Assembly (NCBI GenBank): GCA_902761975.1 | Contig: CACWMG010000003.1 | Coordinates: 1 to 51,694 of the forward strand | Length of the DNA: 51,694 nucleotides | Direction: 5' to 3' | Origin: Candidatus Avelusimicrobium pecoris | Lineage (GTDB): Bacteria > Elusimicrobiota > Elusimicrobia > Elusimicrobiales > Elusimicrobiaceae | Part shown: piece by piece, positions 7,698-16,697 of the stretch | Numbering within the stretch: position 1 is the stretch's first letter | Layout: each line of letters starts with the position of its first letter | The notes under the pieces: model-generated | Seen by the model: only the letters and a program-made list of their open reading frames with translations | Databases searched by the model: none | Told to the model about the DNA's origin: nothing | Translations under genes and position numbers: made by a program

Positions 7698-8297
7698 ATG
7701 CAAGATATTGTCTTTGACTTAGGGGCCGTGCTCATTGATTGGAACCAGCGCCACCTCTACCGTAAAATTTTCCAAAATCCGGTGCAAATGGAGCAGTTTT
7801 TATCCACCGTCGTGCCCATGAGTTGGAACTTGGAAATGGACGGCGGCAAACCCTTTGCCCAAGGGTGTGCCGAGCGCATTAAACTTTTCCCCCAGTACGC
7901 GGACGAAATTAATGCTTACCACACCCGATGGGCGGAAATGATGGGCGGTGCTATAGATGGTACGGTGCAAATTTTGCACGAACTTAAATCTAAAGGCCAC
8001 CGCATTTACGCGCTTAGCAACTGGTCGGCCGAAACGTTCCCGTTGGCCCAAGCCAAATTTCCGTTTTTGAGTGAATTGGATGGCGCAGTCATTTCCGGCT
8101 TTGAAAAATGCGTAAAGCCGGACCCGCAAATTTATCAACTTTTACTGTCGCGCTACCAACTGCAAGCCCAAAATTGTATTTTTACCGACGATAATCCCGC
8201 CAATATAAAAAGTGCCAAAACCCTTGGCTTTGACACTATTTTATTTACGTCGCCGGCAGATTTACGTGCCGCTCTTCAGGCGCGCGGCGTATTATAA
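7698..8297 (+). CDS. HAD superfamily hydrolase (YihX-like)
   Basis: A 199-residue haloacid dehalogenase-type phosphatase. Motif I is VFDLGAVLIDW with the nucleophilic Asp; motif II is ALSNWS (Ser); motif III includes KCVKPDPQIYQ with the Lys; motif IV is FTDDNPANIKSA with the acidic pair. Residues 15-90 form the alpha-helical C1 cap. This pattern matches subfamily IA proteins such as YihX, which remove phosphate from small sugar phosphates, but the substrate cannot be read from the sequence. The start is the ATG six bases after TATACT; an upstream TTG extension through the leader-RNA region is not plausible. It is a single-gene unit. Confidence 0.85.
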   Translation: MQDIVFDLGAVLIDWNQRHLYRKIFQNPVQMEQFLSTVVPMSWNLEMDGGKPFAQGCAERIKLFPQYADEINAYHTRWAEMMGGAIDGTVQILHELKSKGHRIYALSNWSAETFPLAQAKFPFLSELDGAVISGFEKCVKPDPQIYQLLLSRYQLQAQNCIFTDDNPANIKSAKTLGFDTILFTSPADLRAALQARGVL

Positions 8298-8317
8298 CAT
8301 TTGCCCCAGTGCCTTTT

Positions 8318-8376
8318 TCTTCCTCGCCCCTTGTGGGAGAGGATGCCCGTAGGGCAGGTGAGGGGTTTTCTAGGAA
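8318..8376. repeat. Palindromic intergenic repeat (CCTCGCCC...GTGAGGGG type)
   Basis: CCTCGCCCCTTGTGGGAGAG and GATGCCCGTAGGGCAGGTGA are parts of an imperfect dyad; a close copy lies at 14038-14096, and a related one is inside prepilin 3 (45175-45298). This kind of dispersed repeat is common in many bacterial genomes. Confidence 0.65.
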
Positions 8377-8390
8377 GGTTTCCGTTTTTT

Positions 8391-9590
8391 TTATAAAAAA
8401 CTTTTCCCCACGCTTAGCGGCGGCAACCCCAAAAACGCGGCTACCGTCTGCCCCAGGTCGGCATACGTGTCCCGCCCGCCAATAAACTGCGGGCAAACCT
8501 TTTTGCCAAACATAAGGACCGGCACATGTTCGCGCGTGTGGTCCGTCCCCGTGTAGGTAGGGTCACACCCGTGGTCGGCGGTAACAAATACCACGTCTTC
8601 TTCGCCCAGTTGGGCGGCCAGTTCGGGTAGGCGCGAATCAAAATAGCTTAGCCCCTGCGCGTAGCCTTTTACGTCGCGGCGGTGTCCATAAACCATATCA
8701 AAATCCACAAAATTGGTAAATACCAAACTGCTGGGCGGGGCGGCTTTAGCTTCACGCAACGTAACGTCCCACAGCTCAGCAAGGCCGGAGGCTTTGACGG
8801 CTTTGGTAATACCCTGGTGGGCAAAAATATCGGCAATTTTACCGACGGAAATCACGTGTCCGCCCGCATTTTTAAGGGCGTCTAATACGGTAGGTTGCGG
8901 GGGCTTTACGGAATAATCGTGGCGGTTTTTGGTGCGGGTAAATTCGCCCTTTTTTTCGCCCACAAACGGGCGCGCAATTACGCGCGCAATGTTATAAGGG
9001 GCCACGTGCTTAAAAGCAATTTCACACAACTTATACAGCCGCTCTAAGCCAAAGTGCTCCTCGTGCGCCGCAATTTGAAACACACTATCGGCCGACGTAT
9101 AACAAATGGGTTTGCCGGTTTTGATATGCTCCTCGCCTAGCTCCTCAATAATTACGGTGCCGCTAGCGGCCTTATTGCCCAAAATGCCGGGCAAGCCCGC
9201 TTCCTGACAAATTTTTTCAATTAAATCGGCCGGAAAAGACGGATACGCGGGGGGAAAATACCCCCAATTAAATAGCACGGGTGCCCCGGCCATTTCCCAA
9301 TGGCCCGAGGAGGTGTCCTTGCCGTGGCTAATCTCACGCATAAAGCCGTATTTGGAGGGTAAATGGACCCCGGCCGCCGGTTGCGGGCTCAGTTCCAAGG
9401 GGCTCCCGGTAGAGGCCTGGGCGGCTTTGGCTAAGCCCAAAGATACCAAATTGGGGATTTGTAACCCGCCGTTGGCGCGGGCAATATGCCCCAGTGTGTC
9501 GGCCCCGGTGTCGCCAAATTTGGCGGCGTCTTCTGCCCCGCCGATACCTACAGAATCTAACATCAAAATAATGGCACGTTTGTGGTTCAT
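8391..9590 (-). CDS. deoB: Phosphopentomutase
   Basis: Interconverts ribose- or deoxyribose-1-phosphate and the 5-phosphate during nucleoside salvage, in the cytoplasm. The 399-residue length is normal. Alkaline-phosphatase-fold metal sites are visible: [13 protein letters not shown] with the first Asp, [18 protein letters not shown] with the phosphorylated Thr in [18 protein letters not shown], and [20 protein letters not shown] near the C-terminus. The start ATG lies six bases after a TATAAT (9597-9602) and has no Shine-Dalgarno. It may act with the nucleoside phosphorylase at 50882-51628, which is not linked. Confidence 0.95.
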   Translation of the reverse strand: MNHKRAIILMLDSVGIGGAEDAAKFGDTGADTLGHIARANGGLQIPNLVSLGLAKAAQASTGSPLELSPQPAAGVHLPSKYGFMREISHGKDTSSGHWEMAGAPVLFNWGYFPPAYPSFPADLIEKICQEAGLPGILGNKAASGTVIIEELGEEHIKTGKPICYTSADSVFQIAAHEEHFGLERLYKLCEIAFKHVAPYNIARVIARPFVGEKKGEFTRTKNRHDYSVKPPQPTVLDALKNAGGHVISVGKIADIFAHQGITKAVKASGLAELWDVTLREAKAAPPSSLVFTNFVDFDMVYGHRRDVKGYAQGLSYFDSRLPELAAQLGEEDVVFVTADHGCDPTYTGTDHTREHVPVLMFGKKVCPQFIGGRDTYADLGQTVAAFLGLPPLSVGKSFL

Positions 9591-9596
9591 ACATTT

Positions 9597-9602
9597 ATTA
9601 TA
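9597..9602 (-). promoter_or_regulatory. -10 box for deoB, leaderless spacing
   Basis: TATAAT on the minus strand, six bases before the deoB ATG. Confidence 0.6.
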
Positions 9603-9649
9603 GCCAAAAAAAGCATTTTAATGCTATAGTAACAACAGGAGGATTTTTT

Positions 9650-10168
9650 ATGAATAAAGCGTATCAAAATATGCGTGCCTTTTGGCTAAACGCTACCAAT
9701 ATGCAAAGCCGCAAAGGGCTGATTGAAATTGGGCCGGAAAAAATTGTTTCCGCCGCTGTGGAAATGGCGTTTATGGACGGGGCCCAACTAAAACATTTGC
9801 TCATTGCCACCAATTCCCTGGGCGACAGTAGCCTGTATTTTGAAAACAACAGTAAAAGCGGCCTGGGCGGTATGATTGGCGGCCACGGCAACGAAAAACT
9901 CCAAGAAACCGCCGCCCGCATGCTGGCCCACGCAGCCAAATTGGCCCCGCAAATGACGCAACTTCCCGCCGGGGCAGACGTCCCTACTCCTTCGCAGGCG
10001 GGGCAAGTGGTTTTACTAGCAGTCAGCCAGACGGCCGTGTTTTATAAAGAACTGCCCGAGGCCGATTTGCGCCAACCGGATAATCCCTTTTACCCCTTGT
10101 TTGCCTATTCGCAACAGGTAGTGGGTTTGTTCAAACAGCAACCCCAAACGCCGCCCGCCAACGCTTAA
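9650..10168 (+). CDS. Conserved-looking hypothetical cytoplasmic protein
   Basis: A 172-residue protein with no family I recognise. It has no signal peptide or membrane segment. A glycine-rich stretch KSGLGGMIGGHGNE around residues 67-80 and an Ala/Gln-rich helix (ETAARMLAHAAKLAPQM) are the visible features; the C-terminus is Gln/Pro rich (KQQPQTPPANA). The start has a good Shine-Dalgarno (AGGAGGA) and codon use matches the neighbours, so it is a real gene. It sits between divergent deoB and the GGDEF/EAL gene, with TATAGT upstream. Confidence 0.75.
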   Translation: MNKAYQNMRAFWLNATNMQSRKGLIEIGPEKIVSAAVEMAFMDGAQLKHLLIATNSLGDSSLYFENNSKSGLGGMIGGHGNEKLQETAARMLAHAAKLAPQMTQLPAGADVPTPSQAGQVVLLAVSQTAVFYKELPEADLRQPDNPFYPLFAYSQQVVGLFKQQPQTPPANA

Positions 10169-10218
10169 CAAAACACACGGACGCGAAAGGGGTGCAAATG
10201 GTATAATAAATTATTACT

Positions 10219-12447
10219 ATGCAGCGCGTTTCTTTCCGTCCGTTTATTATTTTTGCATTGATTGCCGCCGTTGTTGTAACGGCGGGTGTGGTGCTGTATT
10301 GGCGGCAAGTAAATATCCTTTTAGAGCGGGACGTTAAAACCCACATTGCCGATGCCGGGCGCGAAGCCGCCGCGGACTTTGACCGCCTGGTGCAAACCGA
10401 CCGCGACATTTTAAACACCAGTGCTATACTCATAGAGGACTCCTACCCCTGGAAGGAAGGGCAACTGCCCGAAATGTTAGCCCGCTTGGATCAACGCGAC
10501 CATTTTAATTTAATGGGCGTAGCGCTTGACAATGGATCCGTTGTCTATGCCGGCCCGTCCGTAGTTCCGCTTAGCAAGGAAGCTGTTGCCGATGTGCTTA
10601 CACACACCGCCAAGAGTGACTTTTATATTAACGTTTTTCCGCCCACCTCTAAATATAAAACGCATATTATGGTGCAAGCCGTTGCGCTAGACCCCAACGA
10701 CGCTACCCCGGTGGGGGCGTTATTTTCCGTGCAAAAAGAAATTTACTACCGCGAAGTGTTAGCCCTGTCTTCTATGGGGGCGGACGGGCACGCCATTATC
10801 GTGAACCGCAGTGGGGATGTAGTGTTAGCGTACGAGCAACTCCCCGCTAAAAACATTTTTTCTATCTTACAGCGCTACACCTTAGATGCCAATATGACCA
10901 TGGACGGTTTGCGCCGCAGTTTAGCGGCGGGGGACACGGTGCTGGTGGGTTATTACACGCCGGACAATTTACATAATTTCTTGCAATTTGTGCCGCTTTC
11001 GGTGAACGGGTGGTATATGGTTTCCGCTATCCCGGCCAATTATGTAGAAGCGCAAGCTACCCAAGTGGCTAAACTTTCGCTCATTTTATTTGGCATTGTA
11101 TTTTTTGTATTTTACCTGTTACTGTTTTTTATTTTCCGCGTGCGTGACGACAGCAACCGCCAACTCTTTGCTACCGCCTTTGTGGACCCGTTAACCGGGG
11201 CGGACAATTTTAACCGCATGTGTGAACAGTTTGCAAGTAAACTATCCGGCCTTAACCGCCAGGCGGCACTTGTTATTTTTGACATTAACAAATTCAAAGT
11301 TATTAACGATTTGCACGGCTATGAACGCGGCAACGAAGTATTAAAAAGTGTGGCTCAAGTACTGCAAACCGAACTGCAACCCGAAGAAAGTTTCTGCCGT
11401 TTATCGGCCGATAATTTTATTTTGCTCTTAAAGTATGAAGACCGCCGCAGTTTTTTAAAACGCCTTAAAGCGCTTGCCACACAACTTAAGCGCAACTGCA
11501 CGGTGGCCGAATCTTGTTTAGTGCTGGACGTTGCCTTTGGCATTTACGAAATTACCGAGGACGTTCCCTTTTATATTATGTTGGACCGCGCCCACCTGGC
11601 CCTGGAGCACGCCAAAACCCGCACCTTTGATAAGTGCGAATTTTACGACGAGGCCGACCGCAACCGTATCGTGGCCGAACAGCAAATTGAAAACTCCATG
11701 GAGGCTGCCCTTGCCAGCCGCGAATTTGAAATTTATTTACAGCCCAAGTGTGATTTTGTGACGGGCGAAATTTTAGGGGCCGAGTCACTGGTTCGTTGGA
11801 ATCACGACGGACGCGTTGTCCGCCCGGATGAATTTATCCCGCTTTTTGAGCGAAACGGTTTTATTTTGCAGTTGGATATGTTTATTATGGAGGAAGCCGC
11901 CCGTCTGTTATCCACGTGGCAAGCTAACGGTCTGCCGGTGGTGCCGCTGGCGGTGAACTTCTCGCGCTTGCACTTAAACGATGCACGTTTTATCCCGCAA
12001 ATGCGCCGCATTATGGCACAGTACAACGTGCCTAATAAATTATTGGAAGCCGAAATTACCGAAAGCGTCATCTTTAATAACTTGGAGCGCGCGCAGGAAG
12101 TGATTTCCGGCTTGCACTTGTATGGGTTCCCGGTGGCCATGGATGATTTTGGCTCCGGTTACTCCTCGTTAAACGTGCTCAAAGAGCTCAAGTTTGACAG
12201 TATTAAATTAGACAAAGAATTTTTATCCGGCTTTGAAGAAAACCCGCGTGCCCAAAAAGTAATTGAAGGGGCGATCAATATGATTAAAACCCTAGGCGTT
12301 AAAGTAGTAACCGAGGGCGTGGAAACGCGCGAACAGGCCGATTTCTTGCGCAAGTGCGGGGCCGATTTAGCACAAGGGTATTTCTTTAGCCGTCCGGTGA
12401 CGGTTAGTACGTTTGAGCAACTTTTGCAAAAACGTACGTTATTATAA
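10219..12447 (+). CDS. Membrane GGDEF/EAL protein, probable c-di-GMP phosphodiesterase
   Basis: A 742-residue sensor. Residues 9-29 and about 290-315 are membrane segments flanking a periplasmic double-Cache-like sensor domain. The GGDEF domain (about 330-470) starts FVDPLTGADNFNRM but its signature is LSADNF instead of GGDEF, so it should not make c-di-GMP. The EAL domain (about 490-735) keeps metal and catalytic residues: ESL in place of EAL with the Glu intact, VNFSRLHLND, EITESV, MDDFGSGYSSLNV, IKLDKEF, TEGVET and AQGYFFSRPV. It therefore probably hydrolyses c-di-GMP in response to an external ligand. TATAAT lies 11 bases before the ATG. Repeat B copy 2 directly follows the stop codon. 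Confidence 0.9.
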   Translation: MQRVSFRPFIIFALIAAVVVTAGVVLYWRQVNILLERDVKTHIADAGREAAADFDRLVQTDRDILNTSAILIEDSYPWKEGQLPEMLARLDQRDHFNLMGVALDNGSVVYAGPSVVPLSKEAVADVLTHTAKSDFYINVFPPTSKYKTHIMVQAVALDPNDATPVGALFSVQKEIYYREVLALSSMGADGHAIIVNRSGDVVLAYEQLPAKNIFSILQRYTLDANMTMDGLRRSLAAGDTVLVGYYTPDNLHNFLQFVPLSVNGWYMVSAIPANYVEAQATQVAKLSLILFGIVFFVFYLLLFFIFRVRDDSNRQLFATAFVDPLTGADNFNRMCEQFASKLSGLNRQAALVIFDINKFKVINDLHGYERGNEVLKSVAQVLQTELQPEESFCRLSADNFILLLKYEDRRSFLKRLKALATQLKRNCTVAESCLVLDVAFGIYEITEDVPFYIMLDRAHLALEHAKTRTFDKCEFYDEADRNRIVAEQQIENSMEAALASREFEIYLQPKCDFVTGEILGAESLVRWNHDGRVVRPDEFIPLFERNGFILQLDMFIMEEAARLLSTWQANGLPVVPLAVNFSRLHLNDARFIPQMRRIMAQYNVPNKLLEAEITESVIFNNLERAQEVISGLHLYGFPVAMDDFGSGYSSLNVLKELKFDSIKLDKEFLSGFEENPRAQKVIEGAINMIKTLGVKVVTEGVETREQADFLRKCGADLAQGYFFSRPVTVSTFEQLLQKRTLL

Positions 12448-12689
12448 AAATCCCCGGTGATGTAGATTTTTAACGGTAGGGTTTCAAATATACACGATTT
12501 GAAACCCTACTCGTTTTCCGGGCAACTATTTGCCACATTTGAGCACTTGCCACTCGCAGTACCTAGCAGTACAGCTTCGGGCAACTTATGGTGCAAAGCT
12601 ATCTCAAATCTGACAAATCAGCCAACTATGCATTTTACTCGGTGATATTGCGGACTTCAAAAACGTACGTTATTATAAAAATCCCCGGT
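12427..12689. repeat. Structured intergenic repeat family B, copy 2, with 32-bp flanking direct repeat
   Basis: The element proper (12459-12657) holds a terminator-like hairpin TAGGGTTTCAAAT/ATTTGAAACCCTA (12477-12509), GGGCAACTATTTGCCACATT, CTTGCC...GGGCAACTT with an inner GTAC/GTAC dyad, and TCAAATCTGACAAATCAGCC. It is bracketed by two identical 32-bp sequences, 12427-12458 and 12658-12689, each beginning CAAAAACGTACGTTATTATA. The first contains the last codons of the GGDEF/EAL gene, so the insertion appears to have duplicated its target. Confidence 0.75.
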
Positions 12690-12707
12690 ACCTTTTTTAT
12701 TTATAAA

Positions 12708-12737
12708 AACCCCCGCGCTTATTACGCGGGGGTTTTT
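12708..12737. terminator. Bidirectional terminator
   Basis: AAACCCCCGCG and CGCGGGGGTTT form a strong stem with T-runs on both strands, between the convergent GGDEF/EAL gene and the choloylglycine hydrolase gene. Confidence 0.9.
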
Positions 12738-12756
12738 CGTCCGTTTTCAAATAAAC

Positions 12757-13854
12757 TTAGAACAACAGTTCTTGGAACCGTTCTTGTGGCAGGGTATCCA
12801 TGGGGGCCACGGTATAAGGCACGGTGTCAAAATCAATTTTACTTAAATCAATTTTGCGGATGGCCGAGTTATACATGGTGCGGTAGTAGAACGTCGGGTG
12901 CGTTACATCACTGACGGCGGTCCATTGGGTGGCGCTGGGCATATCCGGGATTTTTTCGCCGGGTGCATATTCGGCCCCAATGGGCAAATCAAAGTTATTT
13001 AAAATGTGAAACGCTTGCGTTACCGCGCCGTACGCATTGGCCGGAGTGGGGGCCGTTTGCACGTAGAAAAATGCCCGCACTAAGCGCGAGGGCGGCGTCA
13101 AATCGCCGGGCAACCCGGTCAAGTTTGTACCGCCTCCGTACGAGGCCAAATTCACGTCGCCCATGGTTTTAGCAGGCGTTTCCCCGCCGGAGAGGTGAAT
13201 ATAGTTATTTAAGTTGGCCTGGTGCCACGGGAACGAGGGCGAGTTGGTAAAAACGCGCAAATTGTTCTCATAAAAATGGCGTTCGCCTTTGTCGGTAATT
13301 TCCAACACTACACTGCGCCCGGTGGCGTCGCTAATGCGCCAGTGTCCGGTGGCATAATGTCCGTTTGCGTCGGGTTTGCCAATGGGGATAATAGCCACTT
13401 TTTTAAGCCCTTGCATCACTTCTTCTACGCTGGCGTAATTGGTCAGCATAAAGCGTACCAGTTCGCCGTCGCTGACGGATTGCTTGCGGTACTTTTTTTC
13501 ATACGGGGTCAAGCTCCCCACGCCGGCAAAATAAAAGATACCTGCGTTGAGCCCCTTTTCGTTCACGCCTTCGGTTACAAATTGCGGCTCCACGGTGCTG
13601 GCGCCTACCGCGCCGTATTTGTTGACCCATTTATGCCCGTTTTGTCCTTCGGGCGTGAGGGCAATATTTTCCATGCCGCGCGGCATGATTACCAGTTTAC
13701 TGTTTAAATTACCGCCTTTCCATTCAATGGTGCGTGCTAAAATCTTGGTGCCGTCGGCAGCAGTAATAGCAATACCGGTGCAGGCATTGCCGGGGGTACT
13801 TACAGCCGCTACCAGTAAGGTAGCCAGCATAAGGGAAAGTAATTTTTTCATCAT
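12757..13854 (-). CDS. Secreted choloylglycine (bile salt)/penicillin V acylase family hydrolase
   Basis: A linear-amide C-N hydrolase of the Ntn superfamily, 365 residues. A signal peptide ends just before CTGIAITAADG, which places the catalytic Cys at the mature N-terminus. ARTIEWKG supplies the conserved Arg, with Glu where Lactobacillus enzymes have Asp, as in Gram-negative members. GLNAGIFYF and VFTNSPSFPWHQANLNNY hold the substrate and Asn positions; the late Arg is in PPSRLVRAFF. It should act in the periplasm, cleaving bile-salt or acyl-amide bonds; the exact substrate is uncertain. The start is the first of two adjacent ATGs, seven bases after AAGGAG. Confidence 0.88.
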   Translation of the reverse strand: MMKKLLSLMLATLLVAAVSTPGNACTGIAITAADGTKILARTIEWKGGNLNSKLVIMPRGMENIALTPEGQNGHKWVNKYGAVGASTVEPQFVTEGVNEKGLNAGIFYFAGVGSLTPYEKKYRKQSVSDGELVRFMLTNYASVEEVMQGLKKVAIIPIGKPDANGHYATGHWRISDATGRSVVLEITDKGERHFYENNLRVFTNSPSFPWHQANLNNYIHLSGGETPAKTMGDVNLASYGGGTNLTGLPGDLTPPSRLVRAFFYVQTAPTPANAYGAVTQAFHILNNFDLPIGAEYAPGEKIPDMPSATQWTAVSDVTHPTFYYRTMYNSAIRKIDLSKIDFDTVPYTVAPMDTLPQERFQELLF

Positions 13855-13959
13855 CCCATATCTCCTTATTTTAAGATATCCCATTAAAGCAAATTTCCGG
13901 CCATAATGCACGCGCAAAATAAGGTTAGTTGTTTGGGTGAAATGACAGCTCATTTCCGG

Positions 13960-14096
13960 GTGTTAAATAAGGTGTCATCCCCGAGCCTTAAATAAAGTGT
14001 TATTCCCGTGTGTTTCTGTCGGGGATCTCCACCTTATTCCTCCTCGCCCTAGAGGGAGAGGGTGGCACGCAGTGCCGGGTGAGGGGGCTTCCATCC
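13960..14096. repeat. Two adjacent palindromic intergenic repeats
   Basis: 13960-14036 has CATCCCCGAG and GTCGGGGATCTCCACCTTAT, similar to 21197-21283. 14038-14096 has CCTCGCCCTAGAGGGAGAGG and GCCGGGTGAGGGGG, similar to 8318-8376. No gene is seen between 13855 and 14300. Confidence 0.65.
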
Positions 14097-14200
14097 TTGC
14101 CAAATATTAAATGGGCGTCATCTCCGGGCTTACAACCCCAGCGCTCGTGCCTATCTCCCTCTATTATACTTTCTCACTTTATTTATGAAATCTACTCATA

Positions 14201-14228
14201 AAAACCCCGCACGTAAGTACGGGGAGGT
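14201..14228. terminator. Hairpin terminator upstream of copA
   Basis: ACCCCGCAC...GTACGGGGAGGT forms a GC stem preceded by an A-run, so it best fits minus-strand termination or insulation of copA from upstream repeats. Confidence 0.5.
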
Positions 14229-14288
14229 TATAATCGCGTTTAACATCACTTACCATGTTGCTTATTTGACGTTTCCCTCTAATAAAAA

Positions 14289-14294
14289 TATCCT
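14289..14294 (+). promoter_or_regulatory. -10 box for copA, leaderless spacing
   Basis: TATCCT followed by six bases and the ATG of copA; no Shine-Dalgarno is present. Confidence 0.45.
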
Positions 14295-14300
14295 ATATAT

Positions 14301-16685
14301 ATGAAGCAAATTTTTACCGTTACCGGCATGAGTTGCGCCGTATGTAAGCAACATGTAGAGGCCGCCGTACGCGCTTTACCCGGCGTGCGACAGGCGGATG
14401 TTAATTTGCTTCAAAACCGCCTCAGCGTAACATACGAGCCCGCGGTCGTTTCTGCTGCGCAAATTATTCACGCTGTAGAACAGGCCGGCTACGGGGCTTC
14501 TTTGGCGCAAAATATAGAGGCCGCCCCCCGGGAAGAAACCCAACTGGCACGCCGTTTTTGGTTTTCTGTTTTGTTTTTAGTGCCGCTCATGCTTATTTCT
14601 ATGGTGCACACGTGGCACGTGCCCGCCGGGTGGCAGGTGGTCTTAACAGCCCCCGTATTGTGGCTCAACCGCCGTTTTTTTACAAACGGATTTTTGCAAC
14701 TTGTGAAGGCTACGCCTACCATGGATAGTTTGGTTGCCTTAGGGGCCACGGCGGCGGTGGGCCAAAGTGTGTGGGCTTTACTAAGTGGACAAAGCGGCCT
14801 TTATTTTGAGTCGGCCGCCATGATTGTTACCTTGGTAACCTTGGGCAAATGGTTAGAGGCCCGCGCCAAAGCCAAAACCATGGGGGTCCTCTCTTCATTA
14901 GTGAAATTACTTCCCACAAACGCGCGCGTACGTAGAAAGGAACAAGAAATGACTGTTTCACTTGACCAAATTGTACTGGGCGACGTTTTGTTAGTGCGGG
15001 CCGGGGAACGGATTGCGGCCGACGGAAAAATAGTGCAAGGCGCGTGCAGTGTGGACGAATCCATGCTCACCGGGGAAAGTTTCCCGCAAGACAAACAACC
15101 CGGTGCCACGGTTTGCGCAGGTACGATACTGCTTAGCGGCTATGCCGAAGTAAGCGTGCAAAAAATAGGAACAAATACCGTGCTCGCGCAACTAATTAGC
15201 CTAGTGGAAAATGCCGCTAGTAGCAAGGCCCCTGTTGCGCGCTTGGCCGACCGGGTAAGCCGCGTGTTTGTGCCGTGCGTCATGGGATTATCTCTTGCAA
15301 CTTTTATAACCTGGTACGCGTACGGGGCTGGTGTTTCCTTTGCTCTTACCTGTGCGGTAGCGGTGCTTGTTATTGCCTGCCCGTGTGCGTTGGGCCTTGC
15401 CACCCCGACGGCGCTTATGGTAGGGATGGGCGTAGGAGCCCGCCGCGGAATTTTAATTAAATCGGCCGAAATTTTAGAGCGCGCCCACCACGTTACTACC
15501 GTTGTACTAGATAAAACCGGCACCGTTACCACCGGGCAAATGGAAGTAGCGCAAGTACTTCCCGCGGAAAATGTGAGCGAGCAGGAACTACTTACGTGGG
15601 CTACTTTACTGGAAAGTTTTTCCAGCCACCCCCTGGCAAAAGCGTTAGTAAAGAAAAAGTTTTCACGTGAAAACTTTTTAGAAAATAATGTTAGCAATTT
15701 TAAAGAATTTCCCGGTCTGGGGGTGCAAGCCTCTTGCGGGGCAGAAACCATATATGGGGGCAATTTACGCGCCATGCAGGCGTGGAAAATTAAGGTGCCC
15801 CGGGCAGAGACCCTTCTTAAAAAAGCGGCCACGCAGGGCCAAACGGTGTTATTTTTTGCCCGCGGAAATACCTATCTAGGGGCGATTGGTTTTAGTGATC
15901 CCCTTAAATCTACTTCCAAGCAAGCGGTGAAAATGTTGCAAAAAATGAACAAAGAAGTTGTCCTCTTAACCGGAGATAATCCCCTTACTGCCGCCCATAT
16001 TGCGGCCCAACTAGGTATTAACACAGTGCAAGCCGGCGTACTGCCGGAGGGGAAACAAACCCTTATCAAGTCGCTTCAAATAAGCGGCAAAACGGTAGCC
16101 ATGGTGGGGGACGGAATTAACGACGCTCCGTCGTTAGTTCAGGCGGACGTAGGGATGGCCCTAGGCAGTGGTACCGACGTAGCCGCCACGGCCGCGGACC
16201 TGATTTTAATGCGCGCCGATTTGCGCGAGGTAGCCACCGCCTTTGCTTTAAGCCAAGCGACACTACGCAATATTAAAGAGAATTTGTTTTGGGCTTTTTT
16301 CTATAATGTGTTGTGTATCCCGCTGGCGGCGGGGGTATTTTACCCGGCTTTGGGGTGGAAATTGCACCCCATGCTAGCGGCGGCGGCTATGAGTGTAAGC
16401 TCGGTATGTGTGGTGTTAAATGCACTGCGCTTAAGCCGCTTTAAGCCCCCATTTTTAGACGAAAAAGAGAAACAAACTATGCATAAAACATTGGAAATTA
16501 AAGGCATGATGTGCGCGCACTGTGCCGGGCATGTAACCCGCGCATTAAACGCCATCCCCGGCGTAAAAGCAACGGTAGACTTGGCCCATAAAACGGCCAC
16601 GGTGCAAAGTGCTACCCCCGTGGATGATAACACCCTGCGTGAAGCCGTGCAAAATGCCGGATACGAAGTAACGGCCATTTATTAA
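14301..16685 (+). CDS. copA: Copper-exporting P1B-type ATPase with metal-binding domains at both ends
   Basis: A 794-residue P1B ATPase that moves Cu+ (or Ag+) out of the cytoplasm. Residues 1-68 form a heavy-metal-associated domain with GMSCAVC. Then come membrane segments, the TGES actuator loop, the CPC ion site in ACPCALGLATPTAL, the phosphorylation motif DKTGTVTTGQ, HPLAKAL, and MVGDGINDAPSLVQAD. After the last membrane helices a second metal domain with GMMCAHCAGH occupies residues about 727-794; a C-terminal copy is unusual because most CopA proteins carry extra copies at the N-terminus. That domain begins with an internal Met and may once have been a separate CopZ chaperone gene. nadE follows after 12 bases. 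Confidence 0.93.
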   Translation: MKQIFTVTGMSCAVCKQHVEAAVRALPGVRQADVNLLQNRLSVTYEPAVVSAAQIIHAVEQAGYGASLAQNIEAAPREETQLARRFWFSVLFLVPLMLISMVHTWHVPAGWQVVLTAPVLWLNRRFFTNGFLQLVKATPTMDSLVALGATAAVGQSVWALLSGQSGLYFESAAMIVTLVTLGKWLEARAKAKTMGVLSSLVKLLPTNARVRRKEQEMTVSLDQIVLGDVLLVRAGERIAADGKIVQGACSVDESMLTGESFPQDKQPGATVCAGTILLSGYAEVSVQKIGTNTVLAQLISLVENAASSKAPVARLADRVSRVFVPCVMGLSLATFITWYAYGAGVSFALTCAVAVLVIACPCALGLATPTALMVGMGVGARRGILIKSAEILERAHHVTTVVLDKTGTVTTGQMEVAQVLPAENVSEQELLTWATLLESFSSHPLAKALVKKKFSRENFLENNVSNFKEFPGLGVQASCGAETIYGGNLRAMQAWKIKVPRAETLLKKAATQGQTVLFFARGNTYLGAIGFSDPLKSTSKQAVKMLQKMNKEVVLLTGDNPLTAAHIAAQLGINTVQAGVLPEGKQTLIKSLQISGKTVAMVGDGINDAPSLVQADVGMALGSGTDVAATAADLILMRADLREVATAFALSQATLRNIKENLFWAFFYNVLCIPLAAGVFYPALGWKLHPMLAAAAMSVSSVCVVLNALRLSRFKPPFLDEKEKQTMHKTLEIKGMMCAHCAGHVTRALNAIPGVKATVDLAHKTATVQSATPVDDNTLREAVQNAGYEVTAIY

Positions 16686-16697
16686 CAAGGAGAACGT

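Noticed and set aside
12588-12914. 108-codon plus-strand open frame
   Set aside because: It spans repeat family B, the 32-bp duplication, the terminator and the antisense of the hydrolase gene.
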